Assembly (NCBI GenBank): GCA_002320245.1
Contig: DCKD01000008.1
Coordinates: 1-40,046 of the forward strand
Length of the DNA: 40,046 bases
Direction of reading: 5' to 3'
Origin: Lachnospiraceae bacterium UBA1683
GTDB taxonomy: Bacteria > Bacillota > Clostridia > Lachnospirales > Lachnospiraceae
The position numbers were made by a program, and so were the translations under genes. Numbering within the stretch: position 1 is the first letter of the stretch; every line of letters begins with the position of its first letter. Positions 9,009 to 16,988 of this stretch are shown piece by piece. The notes below the pieces were generated by a model, which saw only the letters and a list, made by a program, of their open reading frames with translations, was not told where the DNA came from and did not search any database.

Positions 9009-9077
9009 CAGAGAACGGAACGCAAAGGGGACAGTCCCTTCTGAGAAGGGACTGTCCCCTTTGCGTTCCGTTCTCTG
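9009..9077. repeat. 69-base perfect palindrome, REP-like and probable bidirectional terminator
   Basis: Arms of 33 bp (9009-9041 and 9045-9077) are perfectly complementary around a 3-base loop. The centre (9024-9060) is repeated at 38269-38305 with one mismatch over 37 bases. It lies between the converging histidine kinase and binding-protein genes, so it could end transcription from both sides, but it lacks long T runs. Confidence 0.85.
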
Positions 9078-9122
9078 AATATTCTGATAACTATGTCTCT
9101 TTCATACAAATTTACACAAATT

Positions 9123-10286
9123 CTACTTATATAACATTCTCCGGATAGAATCATCCTCCAGATTATCTTTTGTCACCCATGTATATCCGGTATTGACTTC
9201 TGCCTCATTTCCGCTCTGCAGCACGGTTCTTGCCGCTGCCACTACCGATGCATATCCGATACCAAACGGATTCTGGACAATAAGTCCCGATATCTCTCCA
9301 TTTTTCAGAGCTGCCATCTGCTCTTCTCCGGTATCGAATCCCATAAGTACAACCTTGCCCGCCTTTTCCGCCTTCTGTAATGCCTCCAGTCCAAATCCGG
9401 TGCTTAATGCATTGGTTCCGAACATGCCTTTCAAATCCGGATATTTTTCCAGGTAATACTGCATCACTTCTGCATCAGTCATTTTCTCAACTGTAGATTT
9501 TTTCTCTTCATCCGGCATCTCCGGACTCTGCTCATCCACAATTGCCTTCTTCAAATCATCCAGCTTATCACAGTAAACCGTCTCTACAATAGAAATGGAC
9601 GGATGATTGGTTTTGATTTCATTTGTAAAACTCTTTGCACGTTCCATCGCAGTTTCCGACTTGGAATCGTGTACAAGCAGGATGACCTGCCCCTGATTCT
9701 CAATAGAGTCTGCCAGTTTATATGCCCCGGTACGTGCCGCATCGTAGTTGTCAGTCTTGACAGTGCACTGGATGCCCTGATAGACATTTCCGGAATCCAA
9801 AGCAATAATCGGAATCCCATTTGCCGTTGCCAGATCAAACTGTACACTGCATGCATCCGCATCAATGCTGGCAATCCCGATTGCATCCGGATATCTGGAT
9901 AATTCCTCATCCAGAATATTCACCTGCTCATCAATATCTTCCGATTTAGACGGCGCATTATAAGTTACCTTAATCTTATCGCCGCCCTTGTAACCAAGCG
10001 CGGTGTTCAAATCCTCGGCTGCCTGTGCCACCCCTGCTCTTACCTGTTTCCAATATGAAGTTGTATCTTCTTTTCCTATAATGGAAATATAAGTGCCCGG
10101 CTCAAGTTCAAGCCCGCCAACCTTACTGTATGCCGCAGGTGAGATTGCATTCAGATTCCCCTGATACTCAGGTTCCTTTGTCTTCTCACCCGTAAATGTC
10201 GTATTAGTTTCTTCTTTTGCACATGCGCAAACCATCATCACGGCAGCCATTGCCACCGCGGTAACAGATAGCCATCTTTTAATCAT
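9123..10286 (-). CDS. orphan sugar-type substrate-binding lipoprotein (Peripla_BP_4 / ribose-binding-like)
   Basis: The N-terminus is a lipoprotein signal with VCAC at 19-22, C22 being the likely lipidated cysteine. The mature part (about 60-380) has the two-lobed periplasmic-binding fold of the ribose/galactose class: repeated segments such as DAIGIASID, IPIIALDSG, GQVILLV and GLEALQKAEKAGKVVLMGFDTGE. It is 387 residues long. No permease or ATPase gene neighbours it, so it either serves a transporter encoded elsewhere or works as a sensor component. A good GGGAGAG site precedes the start. The converging two-component system is on the other strand and a functional link is speculative. Confidence 0.85.
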   Translation of the reverse strand: MIKRWLSVTAVAMAAVMMVCACAKEETNTTFTGEKTKEPEYQGNLNAISPAAYSKVGGLELEPGTYISIIGKEDTTSYWKQVRAGVAQAAEDLNTALGYKGGDKIKVTYNAPSKSEDIDEQVNILDEELSRYPDAIGIASIDADACSVQFDLATANGIPIIALDSGNVYQGIQCTVKTDNYDAARTGAYKLADSIENQGQVILLVHDSKSETAMERAKSFTNEIKTNHPSISIVETVYCDKLDDLKKAIVDEQSPEMPDEEKKSTVEKMTDAEVMQYYLEKYPDLKGMFGTNALSTGFGLEALQKAEKAGKVVLMGFDTGEEQMAALKNGEISGLIVQNPFGIGYASVVAAARTVLQSGNEAEVNTGYTWVTKDNLEDDSIRRMLYK

Positions 10287-10496
10287 CTATATCTCTCCCT
10301 TAATTCATACGCCCTGCACAATACCAACCAAATCCGCGGAACTGGCCGCATCATGCTTATACTGCTATATCTTTTTATTTTACACGATTCCTGTGAAAAT
10401 ACAAAGAATTTTTTCTTAATTTTTTATTTTCGCCTAATTTTTTATTTTGTGTATTATATTGCATTTTCAGATTACCTAATGTATTTATTTTTGTGC

Positions 10497-10525
10497 TTGT
10501 ATATTTAAATCTTTTGTATTAGAAT
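10497..10525 (+). promoter_or_regulatory. promoter of the ferredoxin gene
   Basis: TTGTAT (10497-10502) and TAGAAT (10520-10525) are separated by 17 bases, 50 bases before the ferredoxin start. The surrounding 10287-10558 is AT-rich and contains no gene. Confidence 0.6.
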
Positions 10526-10574
10526 AAATTATAGCAACAAAAACGTTGCAATTTTTCGAAGGAGGTACATACCT

Positions 10575-10745
10575 ATGGCACGTGTAATTAATGACGAATG
10601 TGTAAGCTGTGGTACTTGCGAAGGCGAATGCCCAGTAGGCGCTATTTCTGAAGGAGATGGCAAATACGTTGTGGACGCTGACGCTTGCATTGACTGCGGA
10701 GCATGTGAGGCTGCATGTCCTACAGGAGCTATTTCTGAGGCTTAA
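10575..10745 (+). CDS. clostridial 2[4Fe-4S] ferredoxin
   Basis: A 56-codon gene starting MARVINDECVSCG and ending TGAISEA. Eight cysteines at 9, 12, 15, 19, 38, 41, 44 and 48 form two CxxCxxCxxxCP motifs, the hallmark of the small two-cluster electron carrier of anaerobic Clostridia, which links for example pyruvate:ferredoxin oxidoreductase and hydrogenase. The internal pseudo-twofold symmetry (CPVGAISEG and CPTGAISEA) is clear. AAGGAGG lies 9 bases before the ATG. It has its own promoter and an intrinsic terminator, so it is monocistronic. Confidence 0.97.
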   Translation: MARVINDECVSCGTCEGECPVGAISEGDGKYVVDADACIDCGACEAACPTGAISEA

Positions 10746-10799
10746 TCTTAGGGTAACTATATCGAACAGTTTAAGCGAATATACGCATAGTGATCACAA

Positions 10800-10842
10800 G
10801 CAGAAAAATACCGCCGTAATGGCGGTATTTTTCTGCTTTTTG
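10800..10842 (+). terminator. intrinsic terminator of the ferredoxin gene
   Basis: A 16-bp perfect stem (10800-10815 and 10821-10836) with a 5-base loop is followed by TTTTT. It lies 54 bases after the ferredoxin stop. Confidence 0.9.
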
Positions 10843-10950
10843 AATTATTATGTCCTTATTTGACGAACGATTCTTTTCATCCGCCCGCATACTCTATGTT
10901 ATACTTATCTAGGAAGAATATTTTGAACATCCTAAGGAGGTATCTAATAT

Positions 10951-11607
10951 ATGGGTGAAGTCAGATTTATGATTTCCGAAGCTGCCAAACAGGTTCAGGT
11001 AGAACCCCACGTTCTGCGCTACTGGGAAGATGAACTTGAACTTAAAATCGGGCGCACGGAAATGGGCCACCGATACTATACCGAAGATGACATACAACTT
11101 TTCCGCTGTATACAGAAACTAAAGGATGAAGGGATGCTGTTAAGAGACTTAAAACCTCTGATACCTGAGCTGACCGCCACAAGGAAGAGACTTTCCGAAA
11201 ACAAGAAACCAACCGATGATAAACAGGACAAGCCCGCCGCTGCTGCGGCTAAAAAGACTGCGGAGCATCCTGCGAAAAATATTGCCGCCCCGGCAGCATC
11301 TGCAGCACAGCTCACCGTCACACCGGCTGAAGTGGTTCCGGTCACTCAACTGGAACAGGTCCGCGGATTGATTGGTGATGTATTGACAGAAGTCGTTTCT
11401 TCCAATAATGAAACATTGGAAAAAAACATCAGTAAAAAGGTAACAAACGATGTGATGCGGGAAATGGATTTTCTCTTTCAGGCAAAGGAACGCCGCGAGG
11501 AAGAACATTACAGAAAGCTGGACACCCTGATTCGCCAGCAGCAGGCAAACCGGAGGGAATCCACAAAAGGTACGCCGCTTGCAAAACTGCGAAAAATGAT
11601 TATCTAG
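10951..11607 (+). CDS. MerR-type helix-turn-helix protein with coiled C-terminus
   Basis: The N-terminal 70 residues form a MerR-like winged helix: MISEAAKQVQVEPHVLRYWE is the helix-turn-helix and GHRYYTEDDIQLF the wing. An alanine/lysine/proline-rich linker (about 90-130) leads to a helical, charged C-terminus (about 140-215) likely to oligomerise. No metal- or drug-binding cysteines of classical MerR regulators are visible. The layout recalls the DNA-binding/structural MerR-like proteins of Firmicutes (RacA-like) as much as a classical regulator, but I cannot decide. An AAGGAGG site precedes the ATG at 10951. It stands alone between the ferredoxin terminator and converging dnaB. Confidence 0.75.
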   Translation: MGEVRFMISEAAKQVQVEPHVLRYWEDELELKIGRTEMGHRYYTEDDIQLFRCIQKLKDEGMLLRDLKPLIPELTATRKRLSENKKPTDDKQDKPAAAAAKKTAEHPAKNIAAPAASAAQLTVTPAEVVPVTQLEQVRGLIGDVLTEVVSSNNETLEKNISKKVTNDVMREMDFLFQAKERREEEHYRKLDTLIRQQQANRRESTKGTPLAKLRKMII

Positions 11608-11618
11608 CGGACCTCAGA

Positions 11619-11657
11619 GCAGCGGGAACCAATCGATCAGCCTATCGTTCCCGCTGC
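11619..11657 (+). terminator. hairpin after the MerR-like gene
   Basis: GCAGCGGGAAC (11619-11629) pairs perfectly with GTTCCCGCTGC (11647-11657) across a 17-base loop. It starts 11 bases after the MerR-like stop. There is no clear T run, so a termination role is only likely. The rest of 11658-11856 is GC-rich, repeat-like and has no supported gene. Confidence 0.45.
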
Positions 11658-11770
11658 AATTGCTAATCAACAAAGTCAACGCCCCCGCTGCAAGCAACTG
11701 GGCATCATATTTGACACACCCCAAGGGGGCGGGTATTTTGCCTGCGCTCCGCTTCGGTCGGTGCTAAACA

Positions 11771-11785
11771 AGTGCCACAGGCACT
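11771..11785. repeat. AGTGCC-aca-GGCACT palindrome, copy 1
   Basis: The palindrome and its flank (AGTGCCACAGGCACTCAGC followed by a C-rich stretch and CCCCTC) recur at the right edge of the window (39983-40011). It sits in a GC-rich, hairpin-rich spacer between the converging MerR-like and dnaB genes. It appears to be a second dispersed repeat family, distinct from the GGGAC palindromes. Confidence 0.6.
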
Positions 11786-11856
11786 CAGCACCCCTCGCGG
11801 CAGTCACCAAATATCCATGCAGGCATGGCTGCCCGGCCCGTTGTTCGCGGGAATAA

Positions 11857-13206
11857 TCATTCATCAATCGGCTGCCTTAACTCATTTCCAAACCTTGTAT
11901 ATTGTGGCATCCATGCCAGACGCACCGTGCCAATCGGGCCGTTACGCTGTTTTGCAATAATAATCTCAGCGATATTCTTATCCTCCGTATCCGGGATATA
12001 ATAATCCTCACGGTAAATAAACATACAGACATCGGCATCCTGCTCGATAGCTCCGGACTCACGCAAGTCGGAAAGCATCGGACGTTTGTCGGTTCTGGAC
12101 TCGACCGCACGGCTGAGCTGTGACAGTGCGATAACCGGCACATTCAGCTCTCTGGCAAGCCCCTTGAGAGAACGGGAAATCTCGGAAATTTCCTGCTGAC
12201 GGCTTTCGTTGCTCTTTCCGCCGCTCCCACTCATCAACTGCAAGTAGTCGATGATAATCAGGTCCAGTCCCATCTCCATCTTGTATTTCCGGCATTTGGA
12301 ACGCATTTCTGCAATGGAAATTCCTGATGTGTCGTCGATAATCATTCGGGATTTTCCGATTCTCCCGGCTCCTTCGATGAGTTTTTCCCAATCCGTATCT
12401 TTCAGATTACCGGTACGCAATACCTGTGCGTCAACATGAGATTCCAGTGAAAACAGACGGTTTACCAACTGCTCCTTCGACATCTCAAGACTGAATATTG
12501 CAACGGCAAGATTCTGCCGAAATGCAACGTGCTGTGCAATATTTAACACAAATGCTGTCTTACCCATGGACGGACGCGCTGCAATCAGAATGAGGTCCGA
12601 CCGCTGCAAACCAGACAACTTGTAATCCAAATCAATGAAACCAGTCGGGATGCCGGTTACGGTTCCCTTTGTCTTGGACGCCTTTTCAATGACATCCAGT
12701 GCATTCAATACAACCTGCTTAATCGGAACATATTCCTGCACATTTCCCCGTTCAACCAGTTCAAAAACCTTTTTCTCCGTCACCTCAAGAATTTCTTCCA
12801 ACGGACGGTTCTCCATATAGCATGTATTGGCGATTTCCTCATTTATTTTAATCAGACGCCGGAGTGTTGACTTCTCCTGCACAATCTGCGCATAAAACTT
12901 CACATTTGCCGAAGTCTGTACATTTGCAATCAAATCACGCACAAACTCCATGCTGCTCACTTCCGGCGGTACGTTTTTTTCTTTCAAATGCTCCTGCAGC
13001 GTAATCAAATCAACCGGTTTCCCGGCATGGAACAATTCTACCATCGCATCAAACAGGATTCCATATGCCGTCTGGTAAAAATCTCCCCCCGTGATAATCT
13101 CAGACGTCTCCATAATCGCATCCTTGTTCATCAGCATTGCCCCGATAACCGCCTGCTCCGCCTCGGTGCTGTGCGGCATAATCCGCTTAATAACTGCTTC
13201 TTCCAT
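11857..13206 (-). CDS. dnaB: replicative DNA helicase DnaB
   Basis: Hexameric 5'-3' helicase that unwinds the replication fork (called DnaC in B. subtilis). The N-terminal helical domain (HSTEAEQAVIGAML onward) is followed by the RecA-like motor with Walker A ARPSMGKTAF, the Walker B segment LIIIDYLQLM, SQLSRAVE and the C-terminal QRNGPIG with the arginine-finger region. At 449 residues it has full length and no intein. It lies 54 bases after rplI in the conserved gdpP-rplI-dnaB order. No strong ribosome-binding site is obvious, so the start is assigned by homology. Confidence 0.97.
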   Translation of the reverse strand: MEEAVIKRIMPHSTEAEQAVIGAMLMNKDAIMETSEIITGGDFYQTAYGILFDAMVELFHAGKPVDLITLQEHLKEKNVPPEVSSMEFVRDLIANVQTSANVKFYAQIVQEKSTLRRLIKINEEIANTCYMENRPLEEILEVTEKKVFELVERGNVQEYVPIKQVVLNALDVIEKASKTKGTVTGIPTGFIDLDYKLSGLQRSDLILIAARPSMGKTAFVLNIAQHVAFRQNLAVAIFSLEMSKEQLVNRLFSLESHVDAQVLRTGNLKDTDWEKLIEGAGRIGKSRMIIDDTSGISIAEMRSKCRKYKMEMGLDLIIIDYLQLMSGSGGKSNESRQQEISEISRSLKGLARELNVPVIALSQLSRAVESRTDKRPMLSDLRESGAIEQDADVCMFIYREDYYIPDTEDKNIAEIIIAKQRNGPIGTVRLAWMPQYTRFGNELRQPIDE

Positions 13207-13260
13207 ATATACCCCTTAATGAAATCTAACGATTGTAAACTGATGTCGCCCGGATAATGC

Positions 13261-13710
13261 CTATTTCTCTTCCTTTACTTCTACCGTCAGCTCTGCCGTT
13301 ACTTCCGGATGCAGCTTCACCGGCACTTTATGCGCTCCGAGCGTCTTGATTACTTCTTTCATCTGCACTTTTTTCTTATCAATCTCAAGCCCTTTCTGCT
13401 CTTTAACCGCTGCGGCAATTTCCTTGCTGGATACAGAGCCGAATGTCTTTCCGCCCTCGCCGACTTTAATGGCAGTCTCAATCACGCCTGCTTCCAGTTT
13501 CTTTGCAAGCTCCTTTGCCGCTTCCAGATGCTCTTTTGCAAGTTTTGCTTCATTATTCTTCTGAAGCTTTAAGTCATTCATATTCTTTCCCGTTGCTTCA
13601 AGTCCAAGTTTCTTTGGCAAAATAAAGTTTCTTGCGTATCCGTCATTTACATTTACAATATCTCCCTTTTTCCCGAGAGTCTTTACATCTTCTAATAAAA
13701 TTACTTTCAT
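13261..13710 (-). CDS. rplI: 50S ribosomal protein bL9
   Basis: The N-terminal signature MKVILLEDVKTLGKKGDIV and GYARNFILPKKLG are diagnostic of bL9, followed by the long connecting helix (about 40-75) and the C-terminal domain. At 149 residues it has the normal length. It starts three bases after the gdpP stop, implying translational coupling. Confidence 0.98.
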   Translation of the reverse strand: MKVILLEDVKTLGKKGDIVNVNDGYARNFILPKKLGLEATGKNMNDLKLQKNNEAKLAKEHLEAAKELAKKLEAGVIETAIKVGEGGKTFGSVSSKEIAAAVKEQKGLEIDKKKVQMKEVIKTLGAHKVPVKLHPEVTAELTVEVKEEK

Positions 13711-13713
13711 AAA

Positions 13714-15759
13714 TTAAATATCTCCTTCTTCTATCATATGGTCTATCGTCGCTTTCAGCGCCTGAATCGCCTCTTCCATATCCGTATGGTCAAACTGCGC
13801 CCCTGCCGCATTAATATGTCCGCCTCCGCCGAGTTTTTCTGCGATAATCTGCACATTTACCTCGTCGATGGAACGGGCGCTCATATAAATCTTCCCTTCA
13901 TAAATCGTCATGACAAAGGAAGCCTTAATCCCGCTGATATCCAGCAGCTCATTTGCCGCCTGTGCGGCAAGCACGGTCGGGCTGTCAATATCCCCCGGAC
14001 ATTCCGCTATCGCAAATTCCTTGCGATATACTTCTGCCATCCGCACAGCCTCCGCTTTGGCACGGTAGGATGCCATGTCATCACGGAACATTTTCCGCAC
14101 CCGCGTAATATCTGCACCGCATCTTCTCAAAAATGCTGCCGCCTCAAATGTACGCACTCCGGTCCGGTTCATAAAATTCCGTGTATCAATCATAACCCCG
14201 GCGTACAGACAATCCGCCTCCACTCTCGGAATCTTGATATCATCTACAATATACTGCAGTACTTCCGCCACCATCTCACTTGTGGAAGAGGAATACGGCT
14301 CAACATAAGACAGCACCGCATTTTCAATAACATTGCTGCTCTGTCTGTGGTGGTCGAGCACCGCAATTGTCTTGCTGCGGCGCAGAAGCTCCGGACATTC
14401 CGTCATCTGCATCTTATTGGTATCCACGACAACAACCATGGTACTGTCATTGATATAGTCCATTGCACGCTCCGAGGTCAGGAAAATATCATCCTCATAT
14501 GCCGGACTCTCCGCAATTTCATCATACAGCGGACGGATGGAACTGTTTACTTCATTCATCACAATATGCGCTTTCTTCTTCAGCTCCTTCGCCGCACGGT
14601 AAATACCCATGCATGCGCCGAGACAGTCTGCATCTGCAATCTTGTGCCCCATAACGAGCACCTGATCTTTCGCAACGATGAATTCCCGCAGTGCCTCCGC
14701 TTTTACACGCGCCTTTACACGTGTGTTCTTCGAAGTCATCTCTTTCTTGCCGCCAAAGTATGTAATACCATGGCAGTCCTTAATCACCGCCTGATCGCCG
14801 CCTCGCGCAAGGGCAAGGTCAATCGCCACACGGGCATAGTTGTAGCTCTGTGCATACGTTGCCGTATTCAGCCCCAGGCCGATACTCAGCGTAGCCGAGC
14901 GGGCATTCCCGATATTAACCTGCTTGACATCCTCCAGCAATGAGAACTTGTCCTCCTCGAACTTCTTATAGCTTTCCTTCCGGATTACGATGAAATACTT
15001 GTCCTTCTCCAGCTTTTTCACAATTCCATCCACATCGCCGATGTATTTGTTAATCTTCCGGTCAATAAGCGCAATCAGGAGCGACTGACGCACTTCCTCA
15101 ACGCTTTCCATGACCTCATCGAAGTTATCAATGTAAATAAGCCCGGCAATCATCCGCTGCGCTTCGTTTTCTTTAATATAGGCGTTCAGCTCTGTCATAT
15201 CCGTCATGTACGCCGCAATAAAGTACTCCTGCTCTTTCGGAATCTGAAGCACTTCCTCTTTCTCACTGAACCCTTCCATTGACACCTTTTTCAGCGTCAC
15301 CTGATAATCTCTGTCCCGATACTTTACTTCCAGTTCTACCTGCTCCATATTTTTCTTCGGAAATACGCCACGGTTCAGCTCAGGAATCAACTTGCTCAGA
15401 TACTTCTCCCGCCTCTGTTCTGCAAATAACTCCTGAAAACTATCATTTTTCCATAATATTCTGCCATCCGCCATGAGGATTGCATACGGAATTGCGAGTT
15501 CCCTCAGCAGGGTGTTCTGTATCCCCTTGTACTGTGTCGAAAACTGTATCATATCCGCCAGAATTAAAGACCGATTATAAAAATACAGGGCACCCACAAT
15601 CGCCATGTAAATAATAATAAAAACAGACATCATAAACCCGGCCTTGCGGTCTATCATATACATCCAGATATTCATCGCAACCAAGAGTACTGTCATAATA
15701 ATCGGCCACTGCATGTACATTCTGAGCTGGCCCTTTAAACGCACATTTTTCTTTTTCAT
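13714..15759 (-). CDS. gdpP: cyclic-di-AMP phosphodiesterase GdpP (YybT family)
   Basis: Membrane enzyme that hydrolyses c-di-AMP to pApA, controlling potassium and cell-wall homeostasis. Two membrane segments (about 15-60) are followed by a PAS-like domain (about 80-170), a degenerate GGDEF domain (about 170-300, with SIGLGLNTATYAQSYNYARVA but no GGDEF motif), a DHH domain with VMGHKIADADCLGA, VVVDTNK and VLDHHR, and a DHHA1 domain ending GGGGHINAAGAQF. The start at 15759 was chosen over 15813 because AAAGGGAAAG lies just upstream; the extra 18 residues do not look like signal sequence. It is 681 residues long. It leads the gdpP-rplI-dnaB operon. Confidence 0.95.
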   Translation of the reverse strand: MKKKNVRLKGQLRMYMQWPIIMTVLLVAMNIWMYMIDRKAGFMMSVFIIIYMAIVGALYFYNRSLILADMIQFSTQYKGIQNTLLRELAIPYAILMADGRILWKNDSFQELFAEQRREKYLSKLIPELNRGVFPKKNMEQVELEVKYRDRDYQVTLKKVSMEGFSEKEEVLQIPKEQEYFIAAYMTDMTELNAYIKENEAQRMIAGLIYIDNFDEVMESVEEVRQSLLIALIDRKINKYIGDVDGIVKKLEKDKYFIVIRKESYKKFEEDKFSLLEDVKQVNIGNARSATLSIGLGLNTATYAQSYNYARVAIDLALARGGDQAVIKDCHGITYFGGKKEMTSKNTRVKARVKAEALREFIVAKDQVLVMGHKIADADCLGACMGIYRAAKELKKKAHIVMNEVNSSIRPLYDEIAESPAYEDDIFLTSERAMDYINDSTMVVVVDTNKMQMTECPELLRRSKTIAVLDHHRQSSNVIENAVLSYVEPYSSSTSEMVAEVLQYIVDDIKIPRVEADCLYAGVMIDTRNFMNRTGVRTFEAAAFLRRCGADITRVRKMFRDDMASYRAKAEAVRMAEVYRKEFAIAECPGDIDSPTVLAAQAANELLDISGIKASFVMTIYEGKIYMSARSIDEVNVQIIAEKLGGGGHINAAGAQFDHTDMEEAIQALKATIDHMIEEGDI

Positions 15760-15992
15760 GAAAATCTTTCCCTTTCTGTCATACCTCTTTGTAACCCCTA
15801 AGTATGCACACAAAACGCAAATTTCCCCATCAATGCATTTAGTATATCACTTTTTCCGATTTTAATCTACTGGTTTATTTATACCATCAGCGGACAAGCT
15901 ATTTCTTTCTTCTGTATTCCCTACATTTTATTTAACATCCCATCAGAAAGCTGATATACCCAAATAACATATTACTTTGAGTTTCGGCAGTT

Positions 15993-16033
15993 TTATCCAC
16001 AGAACCACTAACAAGAATTTCCGCTTATACACA
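15993..16033 (+). other. two DnaA-box matches upstream of gdpP
   Basis: TTATCCACA (15993-16001, exact consensus) and TTATACACA (16025-16033, matching TTATNCACA) lie 32 bases apart in the same orientation in the AT-rich spacer 15760-16090. Known role: binding sites for the initiator DnaA, used at oriC and for autoregulated promoters. No dnaA, dnaN or box cluster is visible, so this may be a regulatory or DnaA-titrating site, or chance. Confidence 0.45.
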
Positions 16034-16090
16034 ACTTTCAAAAATGCTCAGTTAGAGTAAAATATTAGTTGGCAAGTATACAATAAAATA

Positions 16091-16124
16091 GGGAAGAAGG
16101 ATAATTCCCTCTTCCCAAATACAG
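16091..16124 (-). terminator. candidate terminator after the flavodoxin region
   Basis: A stem of about 11 bp with one mismatch (16091-16101 and 16106-16116). On the minus strand it is followed by TATTTTATT (16090-16082). It lies just beyond the end of the decayed flavodoxin-like gene and would end minus-strand transcription. Confidence 0.55.
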
Positions 16125-16132
16125 TTAATCTT

Positions 16133-16330
16133 TTATGATGTTAATTGACGAGAAAAACACATAAGGAAATCTTCTGCTGCCGATGCAAGCAGATAAATGT
16201 CACGGAACCGACAGTCATTCGAAGCAAGCAGAAAATTAGCACGATCCTGCATAATTTTTAACTGTCCACAAACACTTTAACAATAAACCGGTGTGGCAAA
16301 TGCAATCACATCTGCACGTTTCGTTTGCTG
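16133..16330 (-). pseudogene. remnant of a flavodoxin / NADPH-dependent FMN reductase family gene
   Basis: One reading frame on the minus strand gives ADVIAFATPVYC, a TAA stop at about 16277-16279, then CGQLKIMQDRANFLL and FRDIYLLASAAED up to a stop at 16133-16135. These are the typical blocks of the flavodoxin-like reductase fold (the ...FATPVYW...SGQ.K...DR... and FRDIYLLATAAED regions). The N-terminal third is missing and an in-frame stop interrupts the rest, so it is a dead fragment. It directly follows the intact flavodoxin gene. Confidence 0.75.
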
Positions 16331-16342
16331 CTTCTCCTTTTG

Positions 16343-16819
16343 TCATGAAAACTGTTCTGCCCATGCCTTCAGCTCTGCCTCTGTTGCATCGGCATTAAAA
16401 CGCTTTCCTTCTGCTAACTTTGCACCCCTGCAGGAATCTTTCAGTCCCGCATTTGTTTTTCCCATACCGTTTCCGCCGGAAGTTGCAAAAGGCACTATGG
16501 TCTTTCCTGTCAGATTGCAGCTTTCCAGAAATGTATTGATAATGGTCGGCGCAACATACCACCAGATTGGGAAGCCTACATAGACCGTATCATACTGTTC
16601 CATGTTCTCTGCCTTTCCAGCAATCGCAGGTCGGAATGATTTGTCATTCATCTCACGTGTGCTTCGGCTATTTTTGTCTGTCCAGTCCAAGTCTGCGGTT
16701 GTATAGGCTTTCTCCGGCTGGATTTCATATAAATCTGCGCCAATCGCCTGTGAAAGCCTCTCTGCTAATTTTGCAGTAACTCCACTGGCACTGAAATATG
16801 CTACTAATTTTTTACTCAT
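16343..16819 (-). CDS. flavodoxin
   Basis: A 158-residue FMN-binding electron carrier or NAD(P)H-linked flavodoxin-like protein. The phosphate-binding loop YFSASGVTAKLAERL (about 8-22), the YVGFPIWWYVAP segment near 80 that stacks on the flavin, and the TSGGNGMGKT loop near 115 are typical of the Flavodoxin_4 type common in gut Clostridia. AGGAAGG precedes the ATG at 16819. A decayed relative lies directly downstream. The spacer 16820-16988 holds nothing I can name. Confidence 0.9.
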   Translation of the reverse strand: MSKKLVAYFSASGVTAKLAERLSQAIGADLYEIQPEKAYTTADLDWTDKNSRSTREMNDKSFRPAIAGKAENMEQYDTVYVGFPIWWYVAPTIINTFLESCNLTGKTIVPFATSGGNGMGKTNAGLKDSCRGAKLAEGKRFNADATEAELKAWAEQFS

Positions 16820-16988
16820 GGTTTTTCCTTCCTATCTCTTTTCTATTGATTTTAAAATAACCTCCTTGACAGATTGGGCAGCTCGGTTAAACATAAATCT
16901 GCTTTACGCAATCCTCAGTGGCTTTGAAGTTAACAATCCCCCGTGACAGTACAGAATGGGAATTGGAACATCGTGCCAATTTTACTGG

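Noticed and set aside
10657..10863. 68-codon plus-strand frame over the ferredoxin gene
   Set aside because: It is out of frame with the cysteine-rich ferredoxin and runs through its terminator.
11676..11867. 63-codon minus-strand frame over the GC-rich spacer after dnaB
   Set aside because: It is built from the AGTGCC palindrome and other repeat-like sequence, overlaps the dnaB end and has no ribosome-binding site.
13738..14943. 401-codon frame antisense to gdpP
   Set aside because: It is a shadow of the gdpP reading frame with no start signal; the minus strand carries all GdpP motifs.
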